Shown: positions 54,278 to 62,045 of the stretch, one piece after another | Layout: every line of letters begins with the position of its first letter | Position numbering within the stretch: position 1 is the stretch's first letter | Assembly (NCBI RefSeq): GCF_001028175.1 | Contig: NZ_AEJF01000121.1 | Coordinates: 30,983-94,982 of the forward strand | Direction of reading: 5' to 3' | DNA: 64,000 nt | Origin: Caballeronia mineralivorans PML1(12) | GTDB lineage: Bacteria; Pseudomonadota; Gammaproteobacteria; Burkholderiales; Burkholderiaceae | Made by a program: the position numbers and the translations under genes | Notes under the pieces: model-generated | What the model was told of the DNA's origin: nothing | Database searches by the model: none | Seen by the model: only the letters and a program-made list of their open reading frames with translations

Positions 54278-54928
54278 ATGGATAGCTCGATCGAATGCGG
54301 AACCGAAGGATATGGTTCGGCTATTGTCGAACCCTCCACTCGCCCCGGCATGACAGACCTCCTGAAACCTATGGGACTCGTGGCCTCCCGGGTTAAAAGA
54401 TCCCTGCGTATTGCTTCGATCATCTGCGCGACGATCAGCCCATGCTCTTTATCCGGTTGTGCATGGACGGTAATAACCGCCGTCGATGCGGCCGGGTCGG
54501 TCGTGCAAGCTGGCATAAGCATTGCGTCGAACCACTCTTCTCCTACCGCCGTCAATGGCGATCAGGCATCGGTCCATGCTGTTTGCATCGAGTGGAATTC
54601 GATGGTCTCCGTTGGCGACTTCGTCCCCGCGTTGCAATATGCGCTGCATAAACGCGGGGTGGAGTCGAGCGTCTATGGCGCAGGGAACTCACCGTCGAAC
54701 TGCGAAGCGACACTCGTGTACAGCGCGGCCACGGATTGGGGTCATCGCTCGTTCACCGAGGGATACACCCAGTACCTCTCCGCCATCAATCTCACCTTGA
54801 TCCAGCGCGGCAAGATCGTGGTTGCTGCCAGCTACCAGACCAGCGGGGCGAAGCTCGACCGCTACGCGAGCACGACGACCAAGGTCACGGCACTCATCAA
54901 CAAGATGGTGGTTGCAACAAAGGACTGA
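54278..54928 (+). CDS. Putative lipoprotein (Sbal_3080-like)
   Basis: 216 residues from the ATG at 54278, which has AGGAG about 10 bases upstream. However, a typical lipoprotein signal only begins at the internal ATG at 54371 (positively charged VASRVKRSLR, hydrophobic stretch, lipobox CSLSGC), so the functional start may be there, giving 185 residues. The mature part VHAVCIEWNSMVSVGDFVPA, then CEATLVYSAATDW and YLSAINLTLIQRGK resembles the Sbal_3080 family of small lipoproteins from memory. Function unknown. Confidence 0.7.
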   Translation: MDSSIECGTEGYGSAIVEPSTRPGMTDLLKPMGLVASRVKRSLRIASIICATISPCSLSGCAWTVITAVDAAGSVVQAGISIASNHSSPTAVNGDQASVHAVCIEWNSMVSVGDFVPALQYALHKRGVESSVYGAGNSPSNCEATLVYSAATDWGHRSFTEGYTQYLSAINLTLIQRGKIVVAASYQTSGAKLDRYASTTTKVTALINKMVVATKD

Positions 54929-54975
54929 AGGAAGGATGAAGTCCCGAGGACCGGGAGGAAGCCGCGATCTCATCA

Positions 54976-55003
54976 CGGGTCCGGGAGAACAATCCCGGAC
55001 CCG
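54976..55003 (+). terminator. Rho-independent terminator after the lipoprotein gene
   Basis: CGGGTCCGGGA (54976-54986) and TCCCGGACCCG (54993-55003) make a perfect 11-bp stem with a GAACAA loop, followed by CATATTCTATTTTCTCG, which is T-rich. It separates the lipoprotein gene from the convergent flhC homologue. Confidence 0.75.
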
Positions 55004-55042
55004 CATATTCTATTTTCTCGATAGCGGCTTATTTGCAGCTGC

Positions 55043-55702
55043 TTAGGCGGCCTGCCCGCATGAGGCTTCGCACTGCTCCGGCAACATGCCCGCGCTGCTG
55101 GATAAGGTCGAACTGGACTCTTCTCCGGCGACTGACTCGGCGACCGTGCATTCCTCGACCGCTTCATCTTCCGTGATACGTGGAACCGCCTTGGCGCTTT
55201 TGCCGGCACGCGACGGCGGTTGGCAACTGCCGCACACCGCACCGTGCGCGGAGTCCTGCTTGCGGGTGACGAACTTGCCTGTACAACTACAGCACCGTGT
55301 CAACTGCAGGATGCCGGCGTCGAAGAAACGCACGAGCGTCCAGGCGCGCGTGAAGCTCAACATGACATAGCTGCTGTGACGCTCGCAATGTTCGAGATAG
55401 AGCTTATAGCCCTTCGTCAACGCCTCGAAACGCGTACAGCCCGCGAGATCCTTCAGGAACAGATAGATGTTGTAGAAGAGGGATGCATGGATGTTCGGCG
55501 ACCACGTCATGAACCAGTCGACCGAGAACGGCAGCATACCCTTCGGCGGCGACACGCCTTTGACTTCCTGATAAAGGCGAATCATGCGGTCGCGCGAAAG
55601 GTTGACTTCGCTTTCAAGCACTTGTATGCGAGCACCGAGTTCGATCAGGACGGCCGCCCGCATCACGTCTTGAGCGTCTTCAGTTATGCTTTTTTTCGCC
55701 AT
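55043..55702 (-). CDS. flhC: FlhC-family flagellar master regulator subunit (orphan)
   Basis: 219 residues from the ATG at 55702. Clear FlhC homology: IQVLESEVNLSRDRMIRLYQ, KGMLPFSVDWFMTWSPNIHA and FEALTKGYKLYLEHC. The zinc-binding cysteines are all present at C137, C140, C157 and C160, the positions reported for E. coli FlhC. The C-terminal 50 residues are a Glu/Ser-rich, low-complexity extension with extra Cys. FlhC normally works as FlhD4C2, but no flhD gene lies beside this one. It may be a second-copy FlhC that partners a distant FlhD or has a specialised regulon. Confidence 0.92.
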   Translation of the reverse strand: MAKKSITEDAQDVMRAAVLIELGARIQVLESEVNLSRDRMIRLYQEVKGVSPPKGMLPFSVDWFMTWSPNIHASLFYNIYLFLKDLAGCTRFEALTKGYKLYLEHCERHSSYVMLSFTRAWTLVRFFDAGILQLTRCCSCTGKFVTRKQDSAHGAVCGSCQPPSRAGKSAKAVPRITEDEAVEECTVAESVAGEESSSTLSSSAGMLPEQCEASCGQAA

Positions 55703-55777
55703 TGGCGTACTCCCCTTCCTCTTGTACAAACCGCCCGACTGATACATCGGCCAGCGCTATAACACTGAGCCAGGTCT

Positions 55778-55963
55778 TCAGGCGCGGGAACCACGCACTC
55801 CCCAAAACACCGGGTCACGCAGCGTACGCGCTTTCGCCGGAGTGTGCGTAATCAGACTGCCGGTGACGTCGTCTGACCGGTCTTCAGGCACCCGAAGTCC
55901 AAGGAGAAAAATCATCAGCAGAACGCCAGACATAAAACCAACTACATAGCCGATCAGCAACAT
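55778..55963 (-). CDS. Small single-helix membrane protein
   Basis: 61 residues with one N-terminal membrane helix (LLIGYVVGFMSGVLLMIFLL) and a basic, polar tail. The ATG at 55963 has an excellent Shine-Dalgarno (GGAGGAGG about 6 bases upstream), which supports reality. It lies 75 bp upstream of the flhC homologue on the same strand, so the two may be co-transcribed. Family not recognised. Confidence 0.65.
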   Translation of the reverse strand: MLLIGYVVGFMSGVLLMIFLLGLRVPEDRSDDVTGSLITHTPAKARTLRDPVFWGVRGSRA

Positions 55964-56642
55964 GCTTCCTCCTCCGCGAATTTTACAGAGCTCAATAAAA
56001 ATATCGTCGATGAATTGATCGTTTGACGCGGACGTTAGGAAAAGCGTTGCATCGTATAGACAACGACACGTCCCAGAACGAATGATCCTCTTTTCTACTC
56101 AAGTAAATTGCCTGGAAAAGACAAGGCTTTGCCCTAACGCTTACTGAACCTTTCCTTAAGCTTCTTGCTGTTTCGAATAGATATTCCCTTAGTTCGACTG
56201 CCTTAATAAACGCGGCGAAATTCTTTATAAGATTTAGGAAGGACTTGCGGGAGGCGCATGTTACTCGCCGTTTCACTGCTTGCTGAAGTGCGCAATCATA
56301 ACCCTGCGAATGGACGAAGTACCGCGTGCGAGCGATTTAATCGCAACCATGCCCTCTTCACTCTCAGGAGTCGATTCATGCCAGTCTGCCGGCACGTCGC
56401 TCAGCGCGATCATGCACCCCGCGCTGTTCGAGCTATTGATCGTATGAATTGCCTGCGGCTAGGGTCGGCTTCACGATTAACGCTGACGTCCATGGAGGTC
56501 GCTTGAACCTTAGCGCTACCGTATCGGCCCGGCGTCCGTCAGGACGATCAGGACCGCTGCACAGTTCGTTACCCACAGAGGGTGAGGTTTTGTTGCCGTC
56601 CTCTCATCGACCTCTTCTTTCTGGCAGTCCTACTCGATAACC
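55964..56642. other. AT-rich intergenic region containing repeat unit 2
   Basis: 679 bp. The first 270 bp are AT-rich and likely contain the promoters for the small membrane protein/flhC (minus) and rightward transcription. TTCTTTATAAG at 56221-56231 may hold a -10 box. The frame at 56258-56506 starts inside repeat unit 2; a 94-codon antisense frame here is not believed. Confidence 0.4.
56237..56299 (+). repeat. 63-bp leader-like repeat, unit 2 (with ATG small frame)
   Basis: Counterpart of 54005-54067. GCGGGAGG precedes an ATG at 56258 that opens an 82-codon frame (56258-56506) beginning MLLAVSLLAEVRNH. After the shared segment the two frames diverge completely. Lies about 340 bp ahead of the small exported protein gene at 56643. 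Confidence 0.6.
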
Positions 56643-57023
56643 ATGAAACAACTTACCCAAACTCTCCTGCTCGCAAGCGTTCTGGCTACCGGCGCCTGCA
56701 GCGCATTCGCCCAAAGTCAGTCGTCATCCGGCATGGACGATGGTCATTCAAGCCACGAAGGTTTCGGGCCGAGCTTTGCCGTGGTCAACGATCTCGAACA
56801 TTTACAAAGGCTGTACGACCTAAGCGGCCGCGAAAGCGAAATGAGGGAGATCTATCACGACGTTTTGCTAAAGACACAGGTGCCAGCGATTCGCCAGTAC
56901 GTCTACGAGGCGTTGGCGCGTAACCTGCTGCGGCCGGCTAACGTGGACCAGGCGATAACGACCATTCGCACGAGCCTGGATGAGGACCTGGGCACGCTGG
57001 CCAAACGCCCGTCCGCTCCGTGA
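56643..57023 (+). CDS. Small exported hypothetical protein
   Basis: 126 residues. A signal peptide ends near residue 24 (CSAFA/QS); then a His/Ser/Asp-rich linker (DDGHSSHEG) and a helical domain (residues 45-120) with LQRLYDLSGRESEMREIYHD and AIRQYVYEALARNLLRP. The helical part may form a small bundle. Family not recognised; possibly restricted to Burkholderiaceae. Confidence 0.7.
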   Translation: MKQLTQTLLLASVLATGACSAFAQSQSSSGMDDGHSSHEGFGPSFAVVNDLEHLQRLYDLSGRESEMREIYHDVLLKTQVPAIRQYVYEALARNLLRPANVDQAITTIRTSLDEDLGTLAKRPSAP

Positions 57024-57234
57024 AGGGCACGTGCTGGGTCAGGGGAAAGACGAGGGGCAGACTATTGCCCCGTCCGTGGCATACAAGGAAAGAGAGTGGC
57101 GCGATCAGATTGGCGCCTAACCCATCGTAGACAGACCGTAGACAGACGCACTCAGCTACCCGGCCTTAGGAAAATCGAACTGACGCCAGGACCTCACTCG
57201 CGCGTTACGTTCTAATCCGCACACCCTCGCCGGA

Positions 57235-57909
57235 TCAGAATGTCAGCACGCTAAGAAACATCCGCTGCAGCCAGCCAAGTGTCGTCGCATCGGCAAGCAT
57301 GCCGACTCCCGCCTGCTCAATACGCGCATTGGCGACCTTGCTCGACGACACGTAGTTGCCAACTTCAATATCTTTAGGATTGACGATACCCGATAACCGC
57401 AAGCGATCCCGGGTCGCGTTCGTCGCGATTATCTTGTCGCCTGCGACGACCAGATTGCCGGTAGGCAGGGTCGCAATAACCGACACGGCCAGCGTGCCTG
57501 TCATCCCCGTGGTGTTCGTCACGGCGCCTTTCCCTTTGAACGTCGTGCTCGCGGACCCTATGTTGAACAGCTTGGCAAGTTTTGCAGCCGCGTTCGTCGA
57601 CTTATCCGCAGCCTCCGCGGTGATATCGCTTGAACGGTCAGCCGATGCGTCGTCGCTGTTATTGGCTGAATACGACTCGGCGAGACGGATCGTCAACACG
57701 TCGCCCACGTGTTGCGCGCGAGGCGTTTCGTAAAAGGCGAGCGTGTTGCCGCCCTGGAAAATCGCCCCCCCTGTTTCAATATTCAGCGGGCTCGAGACCA
57801 CGACCGGTGCGAAGGTCGGCATATCGACAATGGACTTCTGCTGGTCGCCCGCGCACCCAGCCAATGAGACCAACCCGCTAGCCAGGATCACAAACTTTAA
57901 CGAGTTCAT
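57235..57909 (-). CDS. flgH: FlgH-family flagellar L-ring protein (orphan)
   Basis: 224 residues with lipoprotein signal (LVSLAGC, Cys near 19), as in FlgH. Recognisable L-ring segments are GGAIFQGGNTLAFYETPRAQ, VGDVLTIRLAESYSANN, TGTLAVSVIATLPTGNLVV and the C-terminal WLQRMFLSVLTF. Normal length. FlgH forms the outer-membrane bushing of the flagellar rod with FlgI, but no other basal-body gene is adjacent. It may be a duplicate of the main flgH or part of a dismantled flagellar locus. On the minus strand it follows the mini-lipoprotein gene by 136 bp. Confidence 0.92.
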   Translation of the reverse strand: MNSLKFVILASGLVSLAGCAGDQQKSIVDMPTFAPVVVSSPLNIETGGAIFQGGNTLAFYETPRAQHVGDVLTIRLAESYSANNSDDASADRSSDITAEAADKSTNAAAKLAKLFNIGSASTTFKGKGAVTNTTGMTGTLAVSVIATLPTGNLVVAGDKIIATNATRDRLRLSGIVNPKDIEVGNYVSSSKVANARIEQAGVGMLADATTLGWLQRMFLSVLTF

Positions 57910-58045
57910 GTTTTCAATGTATCGCCAGATTAAGGATGTTGCTCAAGCACTGCGCGATGGTGATCCTGGCCAGCGTTTGGTTGCTGAGACCTGCCGCTGA
58001 ACGCCGCTCGCACGCCCGTCATGTCGCGCCGTGGCTCAACCATCA

Positions 58046-58243
58046 TCAATCGATTGCAGCAGCGCACGTATCAAACGGCGCGGCAGCCGCGTTACCCACG
58101 CCTGGCACAATCTTGACCGTGGCCGATACCAACCGGCACGGCAGCGCAGCCAACCCGCAACCTTCCATTGGCAATACGACCGCGCCGGCTATCAGGCATG
58201 CCACTAACCGCGCATATGATTTGTAAGACCGAAAATTAAGCAT
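58046..58243 (-). CDS. DUF6726-like mini-lipoprotein
   Basis: 65 residues from the ATG at 58243. A hydrophobic signal (LVACLIAGAVVLPM) leads to Cys29; the mature peptide is GLAALPCRLVSATVKIVPGV then GNAAAAPFDTCAAAID. This CGLAALPCR...KIVP-VG pattern is that of DUF6726 proteins. The lipobox (MEGC) is not ideal. Function unknown. It begins 19 bp after the end of the 61-residue duplicated gene, so they may form a transcript. Confidence 0.65.
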   Translation of the reverse strand: MLNFRSYKSYARLVACLIAGAVVLPMEGCGLAALPCRLVSATVKIVPGVGNAAAAPFDTCAAAID

Positions 58244-58262
58244 AGGAAAGACCGCTACCTTG

Positions 58263-58448
58263 TTATGCGCTGGTGTTGATACGCGTGCCAACCAAGCCGT
58301 TCGAAGGCGGCGCTGCAGGCGTTGGCTCAACCGGCAGTGATGGACCTGACTTGGCGCTATTGCCGGCGGCACTACCCGCGCTACCGCCGGCAGGGCGCGT
58401 CGGCGTCGGTGCAACACGTTCCGCAGGGGCATAACTGTTGACGTTCAT
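58263..58448 (-). CDS. Duplicated small Pro/Ala-rich protein, copy 1
   Basis: 61 residues from the ATG at 58448. Low-complexity Pro/Ala/Ser protein whose C-terminus (GLVGTRINTSA) is identical to that of the protein encoded at 63577-63768; the N-termini (MNVNSYAPAERVAP and MKVTSQVPAEPIAP) also agree. Homology continues about 190 bp upstream of the start codon, so gene and control region were duplicated together. Upstream frame is open but lacks a better start. Function unknown. Confidence 0.65.
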   Translation of the reverse strand: MNVNSYAPAERVAPTPTRPAGGSAGSAAGNSAKSGPSLPVEPTPAAPPSNGLVGTRINTSA

Positions 58449-58642
58449 GATCAAACTCGCTTTCAATAAAGATGAAGGGATCGAGGCAGCATCAGAGCGG
58501 ACTTGAACGCATGCCAGGTCGCTAGAATTCTCTTTCGACATCGAATGATCACGCGTTACGGCTTGCGCTGATTAATGAATGACCATAGGCTTTTCTCGAC
58601 TCCTTACGAGCACTTACCGCATAATCAGGATCGCAACTAATC

Positions 58643-59356
58643 CTAGATCTTCACGTCGACTAGCAACCCAAGCGGGTTCCAGCTAAGGCCTTTAGTCTCG
58701 GAGCCCAAACCGTCGAGAACATCGGCAAGCGACACCTCTCCCGTTTGACTCGCAGGCGTTACATAGGATTGCAACGCGTTATCCAGCGTGCTGACTGCGC
58801 CCGCTATTGCGCTGCTGTCTGCGTAACCCGGATCGCTGGTGGGCGTTGACTGGTGTACGTCGTCGAGTTGCCAGTCCCATGTGTCGCTGGGACTACTGCT
58901 ATTGGCGGAGGTTGATCGGACAGTCTTCGCAAGCTCTTGTATGGACGAGCCAAGATCGGCATAAGCGGAAGTTACTGCGTCTGTTGGCGCGGCGTCGCCC
59001 TCTTGCTGAGCAGGTCCACCGATCGCATTCTGCAAAACAAGCGCCTGGTACAGCGCAACAAGGAACTGCTGACCGGCGTTCCTGTTCGCCTGCCCTCGTG
59101 CCTGGGGGTCGGCTGTGCCCGAGCTGCCTGCAAAGGAGTCCGTGTCAGTGAGGCTGGTGCTGGTGGGTGGAAACCCGTTCGCGTCGAGCCCCAAGCGCTG
59201 CAGGGTCAGCTTGAGCGCCTCCAACAAGGTATCCCCGCTTGCCGACGACGTCACCGCCGACCGCTCAGGAAGTGCGCTGGGTACATTGGAAGGAGGTTTC
59301 GCCGTGCTATTGGGCAAATCCGAGGATGAAACTGACATGCTGGAATCGAGTGCCAT
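58643..59356 (-). CDS. Ser/Thr-rich hypothetical protein
   Basis: 237 residues, GAGAAG before the ATG. No signal peptide. Residues 1-40 and 70-95 are Ser/Pro/Thr-rich and probably disordered; helical stretches are ALKLTLQRLGLD, QQFLVALYQALVLQNAIGG and VSTLDNALQSYV. The style (small helices with ALxxLxxxL patterns, hydrophilic N-terminus) is seen in some Burkholderiaceae hypothetical and secreted proteins. No family assigned. Confidence 0.65.
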   Translation of the reverse strand: MALDSSMSVSSSDLPNSTAKPPSNVPSALPERSAVTSSASGDTLLEALKLTLQRLGLDANGFPPTSTSLTDTDSFAGSSGTADPQARGQANRNAGQQFLVALYQALVLQNAIGGPAQQEGDAAPTDAVTSAYADLGSSIQELAKTVRSTSANSSSPSDTWDWQLDDVHQSTPTSDPGYADSSAIAGAVSTLDNALQSYVTPASQTGEVSLADVLDGLGSETKGLSWNPLGLLVDVKI

Positions 59357-59831
59357 GGCTTCTCTTGGTTGGTTGTTCCGCGATACCGAATCGGCTGCGT
59401 CGAGCAGGGATCGCAGTGCCGCGCAGAGTTGAATGGCGAGCGCGCGGAATCGTTCGCCCAGACGTCATATCGACCGGCGGGGGAGAATCTGTAGCATTGG
59501 AAAGACGAGGTAAGAAGCCGATTCGCGCTTGCGTGCCAGCAGCCTTGCGGGCTATGCGATGCCCGGAATCACGATGAAAGATACGGTAACGCATGCATCA
59601 CTTCGCACCCCGGACCGGCTTGTAAACCGTGCAGGTTTTTTATGAATTGTCTAAGCTTGGAACATTGCGAATGCAGCTAAGAAGAACGCCGCTAAGAGAT
59701 CTGTCTAATGATGCCTTATCTGCCTGATGACCTGAGCTCCTTAGCTCATTCTCTTACCGGGCCTTTCGTATCCTAAGGTTGTTCGTACCGCTGACGTTAT
59801 CACTGAGTATTGAACGTACTTGGAGGATGAA
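59357..59831. other. Intergenic region between divergent small genes
   Basis: 475 bp. It should hold promoters for the Ser-rich protein (minus) and for the 86-residue YRGK protein (plus). The frame of the Ser-rich gene is open for about 39 codons before its ATG, without a start. No repeat or RNA gene recognised. Confidence 0.4.
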
Positions 59832-60092
59832 ATGGATTTTTCTACGACAGGCGAGATTGCTTGCAAAGTGCGCATCAACCCCATCATGCTTGTTAGCGGC
59901 CACGGTGTATCGAGCCGCGCAATCCGGTATCGCGGAAAACATACGCTGCGGGCAATACTGGGATTCCTCGATAGCCAGCGCGAGGTTCGCGCGTTGGTCT
60001 TCAGCCACTCGTCCGACGGAGAGATGTTATGGGTCGACGTTCAGACGGGGGAATTAAGGAGCTTTGAGGAATGGCGTTTCGAAGCGGCGTGA
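59832..60092 (+). CDS. 86-residue protein with YRGK/WVDV domain
   Basis: The start ATG at 59832 has TTGGAGG 5 bases upstream. The small soluble protein has core AIRYRGKHTLRAILGFLDSQ, then VRALVFSHSSDGEMLWVDV and TGEL. The same core recurs in the C-terminal half of the protein encoded at 60479-60916. Not recognised as any named family. Possibly a DNA- or ligand-binding small domain; no catalytic residues are evident. Confidence 0.7.
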   Translation: MDFSTTGEIACKVRINPIMLVSGHGVSSRAIRYRGKHTLRAILGFLDSQREVRALVFSHSSDGEMLWVDVQTGELRSFEEWRFEAA

Positions 60093-60149
60093 ACAACCTC
60101 CCTTGTGAGCCGCCAGCACCCCGCATCAACGGGGTGTCGCACGTGGCGA

Positions 60150-60377
60150 TCAGGTAATAAAGACGATCCGATCCTCTGCCTTCGAACCGCATTCCACGAA
60201 ATACGCAGTACGGGCGGCCCTCACGTCGAGGAGAACGCGTTCCACGCCTTCAACACCGGGACTTTCATGCAAATGCGTTTTAACGATGACTTCCGAACTC
60301 GGATTGGCTAACGCCTCACGCCTGATTTCCACGAGATACCTGACGGCATCCCGCTGGTTCATAAAATACAGAATCAT
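60150..60377 (-). CDS. Hypothetical 75-residue protein
   Basis: Starts at ATG 60377 (a TTG at 60383 with AAGGA 5 bases before it is the alternative). Sequence begins MILYFMNQRDAVRYLVEIRR and ends ECGSKAEDRIVFIT. Looks soluble with an alpha-beta pattern. Lies 101 bp after the YRGK-domain gene of the small lipoprotein operon, same strand. Convergent with the 86-residue gene. Not recognised. Confidence 0.5.
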   Translation of the reverse strand: MILYFMNQRDAVRYLVEIRREALANPSSEVIVKTHLHESPGVEGVERVLLDVRAARTAYFVECGSKAEDRIVFIT

Positions 60378-60478
60378 TAACAACGTGTCCTTACCGCAGT
60401 TAAAACGGCGCTAGTCGACGCTACTTTCCGTCGCGCCCGCAAACGGCACAGGAAACGCAGGGAGACGTTGGCGCTCCA

Positions 60479-60916
60479 CTACCGGGTGGTGACTTCACCC
60501 GACATCACGTCGATCCAGACAGGGCCCTCATCAGCTTGGTGGCTATAAACGAGCGCTCGTGCTTGCGGTCCCGCTATTCTTAGAAAGCGTAGTACGTCGC
60601 TACGACGCTGCTTGCCGCGATAAGGGACGCGACGCATCCTTTGGTCGCACTCCATGAGCAATACAACATCGTTATGCTTCAGGAGCCGCTCTATCATTGT
60701 TTCGGTCAACCCAAGGGTTGATTCGATCGCCGCCGTTCGCTGACTGATGTGCGAAACGCCGTTATCCGGTGGCAATTCGAACTGTGCGGGCGGTGAAAGG
60801 AAGAGAGTGACATTCCTCAGACCTTGATTGGCATACCGAACGTCTTGCAGAGCAGTGGCTGCATGCCGCCTGGGAACGTCGCGAACCTTGGCCGCCCGTT
60901 TTGTGGCGCGAGTCAT
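60479..60916 (-). CDS. 145-residue protein with C-terminal YRGK/WIDV domain
   Basis: The ATG at 60916 overlaps the stop of the upstream lipoprotein gene (ATGA), which supports the start. Residues 1-20 are basic; residues 40-95 are of unknown type; residues 97-145 hold VPYRGKQRRSDVLRFLRI, ARALVYSHQADEGPVWIDV and SGEVTTR, matching the 86-residue protein at 59832. Shared pattern: YRGK-x5-8-FL-x5-7-RALV-x-SH-x3-5-W-[VI]-DV-x2-GE. No known family. Confidence 0.68.
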   Translation of the reverse strand: MTRATKRAAKVRDVPRRHAATALQDVRYANQGLRNVTLFLSPPAQFELPPDNGVSHISQRTAAIESTLGLTETMIERLLKHNDVVLLMECDQRMRRVPYRGKQRRSDVLRFLRIAGPQARALVYSHQADEGPVWIDVMSGEVTTR

Positions 60917-61059
60917 TTACATCCGACCGCGCATACGATGGCCGACACGCCCGCCACCGCACCAAAAAGTCCGCCAAGCGCAAACGTTTCCACCGAGCTG
61001 GCGCACGCTTGAAGATTGAGTATGCAAAAGAGCATCGCGATGAAAATACAGCGCCGCAA
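60913..61059 (-). CDS. 48-residue lipoprotein, TTG start, coupled to the next gene
   Basis: Too short for ordinary gene calls. The TTG at 61059 has GAGGGAG 7-8 bases upstream. The peptide begins with RRCIFIAMLFCILNLQAC, a lipoprotein signal with lipobox LQAC (Cys19), followed by ASSVETFALGG, LFGAVAGVSAIV and CAVGCK. The glycine-zipper-like GGLFGAVAGVS run suggests membrane insertion of the mature peptide. Its TGA overlaps the ATG of the 145-residue gene. Confidence 0.65.
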   Translation of the reverse strand: MRRCIFIAMLFCILNLQACASSVETFALGGLFGAVAGVSAIVCAVGCK

Positions 61060-61363
61060 GATTTTTCTCCCTCAAGCGTCGTTGCTGCGGTTTGGACTGG
61101 CTGGAATTACGACATGCCTAGCCTAGCTTCCCTTGGTAGATATCGCGTGCGTCTGGGGAGTCCATGCCTCTGGACTCCATGCACGCATAGAGAGATTAGA
61201 GCGGTTTGGGGAGGGGCATTTCGGCAATTACGGGCTGTAGATGCCATCTGCTTACAGGGCATTACCCGGTTGACCGCGCAAAGGCAACAAGGCTCTCAAA
61301 GGTCTTTTAACGCGTCGTGTTCGGCAAATATCGGCGGCGCGCCGACACTCTAGCGCCGACACT
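61060..61363. other. Intergenic region with a small hairpin
   Basis: About 300 bp without a supported gene. GGAGTCCA (61157-61164) and TGGACTCC (61171-61178) form a perfect 8-bp stem without a T-run. Confidence 0.4.
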
Positions 61364-61366
61364 CTA
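61339..61366. repeat. Tandem 14-bp duplication at the ClpP-like stop codon
   Basis: GCGCCGACACTCTA occurs twice head-to-tail (61339-61352 and 61353-61366). The second copy includes the stop codon of the minus-strand ClpP-like gene, so the duplication lies just beyond its coding end. Confidence 0.7.
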
Positions 61367-61918
61367 ATAAGCGGCAGCTACCTGCATCACTTCCGAACCG
61401 GAAGGCATGGCAAGCGCCCTGATTTCGTGAATCAGTCCATGCGTCTTGGCTTCATCGGCGTTCATCGTGCGGCCGTGGAGAAAAATCCCGCCTATGTTCG
61501 TTTTCTCAATCAACGTTTCCTGAGCAATGATCGTTGCCATGCGCTCGTTATCGGACCTTAGCGAGCTTAGCGCTTCCTCGACTGCGGCAATGCCTTGCGG
61601 TCCATTGAAGGTGCGATTGCTGCTATGAAGATAGAAGGTCGCGCTAGGCACGGCGATGCGTTTTGCGCCAGCCAGGAACACAATGCTCGCGATCGAATCG
61701 ACGTTTCCAACGTTGATGAAATTGATCGGCGCGGGAAGCGCCTTGATGAAGGAATATGACGCGACGCCCGCGTGCACCTGTCCACCCAACGAATTCATCA
61801 GCACGGTGATGGACGTGGGAGGTGTCGGCCGGGTCAGAACGATCGTGAGCAGCGTGTGAAGATTATTGATGCTCGGCTCGTTGATCGGCGCCTGGTAGTT
61901 CAAGAATAAATCACCCAC
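61364..61918 (-). CDS. ClpP-fold serine protease-like protein lacking the catalytic Asp
   Basis: 184 residues from a GTG at 61918 with AAGGG about 8 bases before. ClpP/crotonase-like fold: ITVLMNSLGGQVHAGVASYS matches the oxyanion/NSPGG region, S75 in GNVDSIAS matches the nucleophile and H98 in TFYLHSSNRT the base. The loop that carries the catalytic Asp in ClpP (TERD-x-FMSAxEA) reads FLHGRTMNADEAKTHGLI, with Gly/His where Asp should be. Either another residue completes the triad or it is an inactive (ClpR-like) subunit. No Clp ATPase gene is near. Confidence 0.82.
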   Translation of the reverse strand: MGDLFLNYQAPINEPSINNLHTLLTIVLTRPTPPTSITVLMNSLGGQVHAGVASYSFIKALPAPINFINVGNVDSIASIVFLAGAKRIAVPSATFYLHSSNRTFNGPQGIAAVEEALSSLRSDNERMATIIAQETLIEKTNIGGIFLHGRTMNADEAKTHGLIHEIRALAMPSGSEVMQVAAAY

Positions 61919-62045
61919 GAAATTGCCCTTGCATGGTCACGTTGAAATATTAGCGGCGCAATAGCCCGCTTGAGCTCCCGCGCGAGGAGGCGGGTGCAGC
62001 CCGGATGAGTTCGCTAAGACGATGCGAGGGCGCCACCGGTGCCGC

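Noticed and set aside
55992..56276. 94-codon minus-strand frame in the AT-rich gap
   Set aside because: Overlaps the likely promoter area, no Shine-Dalgarno, unusual composition and no family pattern.
60917..61353. Plus-strand 150-codon frame
   Set aside because: Runs opposite the 48-residue lipoprotein frame; Arg-rich product without motifs and with no ribosome site.
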